The notes under the pieces are model-generated. The model was given only the letters and a program-made list of their open reading frames with translations. It searched no databases and had not been told where the DNA came from. Positions 6,137-7,094 of a stretch of 7,094 nucleotides of DNA are shown one piece after another (the stretch's first letter is position 1; each line of letters starts with the position of its first letter). The stretch covers positions 1 to 7,094 of the forward strand of contig JAKLHH010000386.1 in NCBI GenBank assembly GCA_022710245.1. The letters are read 5' to 3'. Both the position numbers and the translations under genes were made by a program. The stretch is from Myxococcota bacterium (GTDB lineage Bacteria > Myxococcota > Polyangia > GCA-2747355 > JAKLHH01).

Positions 6137-7094
6137 TTGCCCCTCGCCCGCCTCGAGCTCGCCCTCGCCGCCGCGCTCGCGGCCGCCGGCCTGGCGTATG
6201 ACCCGCGCGCGCCCGCGGCCGATCCGAAGCGCGCGCTGCTGCTCGTCGTCGCCCTCGCGGCGGTGGTGCTCCTCGGACTGCGGCGACGCGAGCCGCGTCC
6301 GGGCCTGGGGCTCGCCGGCCTCCTCTGGCTCGCGCTCTGCGGCTGGTCCGCGCTCTCGCTCCTCTGGGGCAAGCCGGGCGGGGTCGCCGACCTCGCGCCC
6401 TGGGTGGCTGCCGGCGGCCTCGCGGTGGCCCTCGGCGCGCTCCCGCGCGAGTCCGCGCGCAGGGTCGGCGGGCTCGCCGGGGCGCTCCTCGGCGCCGGCT
6501 CCGCCGCGCTCGCGCTGATCGCCTGGGCCGGCGGCGGACGCGGCTTCGCGCTCCACGGCGGCCACGGCAACCCCAACTGGCTCGGCCTCACCCTCGCCCT
6601 CACCCTGCCCCTCTCCCTCGGGCTCGCGCAGGACCTCTGGGGCGGCGCGAGCAGGCGGACTCGCCTCGCGCGCTGGCCCGCGCTCCTCGGCGCTGCGCTC
6701 CAGGTCCCGGCGCTGCTGCTCGCGCAGTCGCGGGTCGGCCTGCTCGCGGCGGGCGCTGGGCTCGCGCTGCTCGTCGCGACGCGCTGGCGCAGGGGCGCGA
6801 CCGTCACCGCGGCGCTGCTCCTCGCGGCGCTCCTCGCCCCGGCCCTGGCGCCTGCCGCGCGACCCGGGCCGGAGGAGGGCGAGGTCCCGGCGGCCGTCTC
6901 CCTGCGTGGGCGCCTCTGGATCTGGCGGGCCTCTGTCGACGTCGCGGCCCGTCACCCCGCCGGCGGGGTGGGCCTCGGCGGCTTCGCGCACGCGTACCTG
7001 GCGGCGCAGGGCTCGCGCCTCGAGGCGCTCGGCCCCGCGGCCGCGGCGCGTCGCTTCATCAACGCCACCACCGCGCACCAGGACTGGCTGCAGC
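6137..7094 (+). CDS. O-antigen ligase/polymerase family protein (Wzy_C type), incomplete at right edge
   Basis: A frame stays open from a TTG at 6137 to the last base: 319 codons and no stop. GGAG (6128-6131) sits 5 nt before this TTG, and no ATG occurs in frame, so the gene is easily missed. The product is strongly hydrophobic, with segments at about 6-20, 32-48, 56-77, 85-101, 110-130, 148-164, 181-197, 199-215 and 220-240. Wzy_C/WaaL-superfamily signatures follow in the expected order: GHGNPNWLGL (142-151), QSRVGLLA (197-204), LWIWRAS (260-266), then HPAGGVGLGGFAHAY (273-287) and TTAHQDWL (311-318), which resembles the family's periplasmic HNxxLQ segment. Members join or polymerise lipid-linked glycans at the periplasmic face of the inner membrane. 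Whether this one is a ligase, a polymerase or a protein glycosyltransferase cannot be told. It is likely co-transcribed with the HEAT gene 22 bp upstream. Confidence 0.85.
   Translation, partial: MPLARLELALAAALAAAGLAYDPRAPAADPKRALLLVVALAAVVLLGLRRREPRPGLGLAGLLWLALCGWSALSLLWGKPGGVADLAPWVAAGGLAVALGALPRESARRVGGLAGALLGAGSAALALIAWAGGGRGFALHGGHGNPNWLGLTLALTLPLSLGLAQDLWGGASRRTRLARWPALLGAALQVPALLLAQSRVGLLAAGAGLALLVATRWRRGATVTAALLLAALLAPALAPAARPGPEEGEVPAAVSLRGRLWIWRASVDVAARHPAGGVGLGGFAHAYLAAQGSRLEALGPAAAARRFINATTAHQDWLQ

Noticed and set aside
3802..6807. A 1001-codon minus-strand open frame
   Set aside because: It runs antisense through the lipoprotein, HEAT and ligase-family genes. It has Arg/Ala/Glu-rich low-complexity sequence and no domain, and high G+C makes stop codons rare on the opposite strand.

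Overview
The window is about 70% G+C and its genes have strongly GC-biased third codon positions. It carries two predicted lipoproteins with low-complexity linkers, a lipin-like (LNS2) phosphatase and a large HEAT-repeat protein. This mix suggests a Myxococcota/deltaproteobacterial-type chromosome. That assignment is an inference from composition and gene content; no rRNA or phylogenetic marker is present.

Layout, left to right. Bases 1-301 hold no convincing gene but carry structured DNA: a nested inverted repeat (39-87), a GAA-triloop hairpin (176-190) and an AT-rich palindrome (257-266). On the minus strand, 302-1486 encodes a secreted lipoprotein with a lipin-type LNS2 phosphatase domain. 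Divergent from it, 1734-2324 encodes thymidine kinase (tdk). It converges, across a 31-bp hairpin-containing gap, on a minus-strand AI-2E-family membrane transporter (2356-3408).

From 3603 to the right edge everything reads on the plus strand and is packed like one operon: a small lipoprotein (3603-3938), a 23-codon micro-ORF made of a 12-bp tandem repeat (3935-4006), a membrane-anchored HEAT-repeat protein (4003-6114), and a TTG-started O-antigen ligase/polymerase-family protein (6137 to the edge, incomplete). The micro-ORF shares a 4-base ATGA stop/start overlap with the gene on each side, so it could couple their translation. This repeat-bearing junction is the least ordinary feature of the window.

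The three larger plus-strand products all point to the cell envelope: an outer- or inner-membrane lipoprotein, a single-pass protein with a helical-repeat scaffold, and a polytopic glycan ligase/polymerase. A shared role in surface polysaccharide assembly is possible but is inferred only from gene order. Thymidine kinase (nucleotide salvage) looks like an unrelated housekeeping neighbour.
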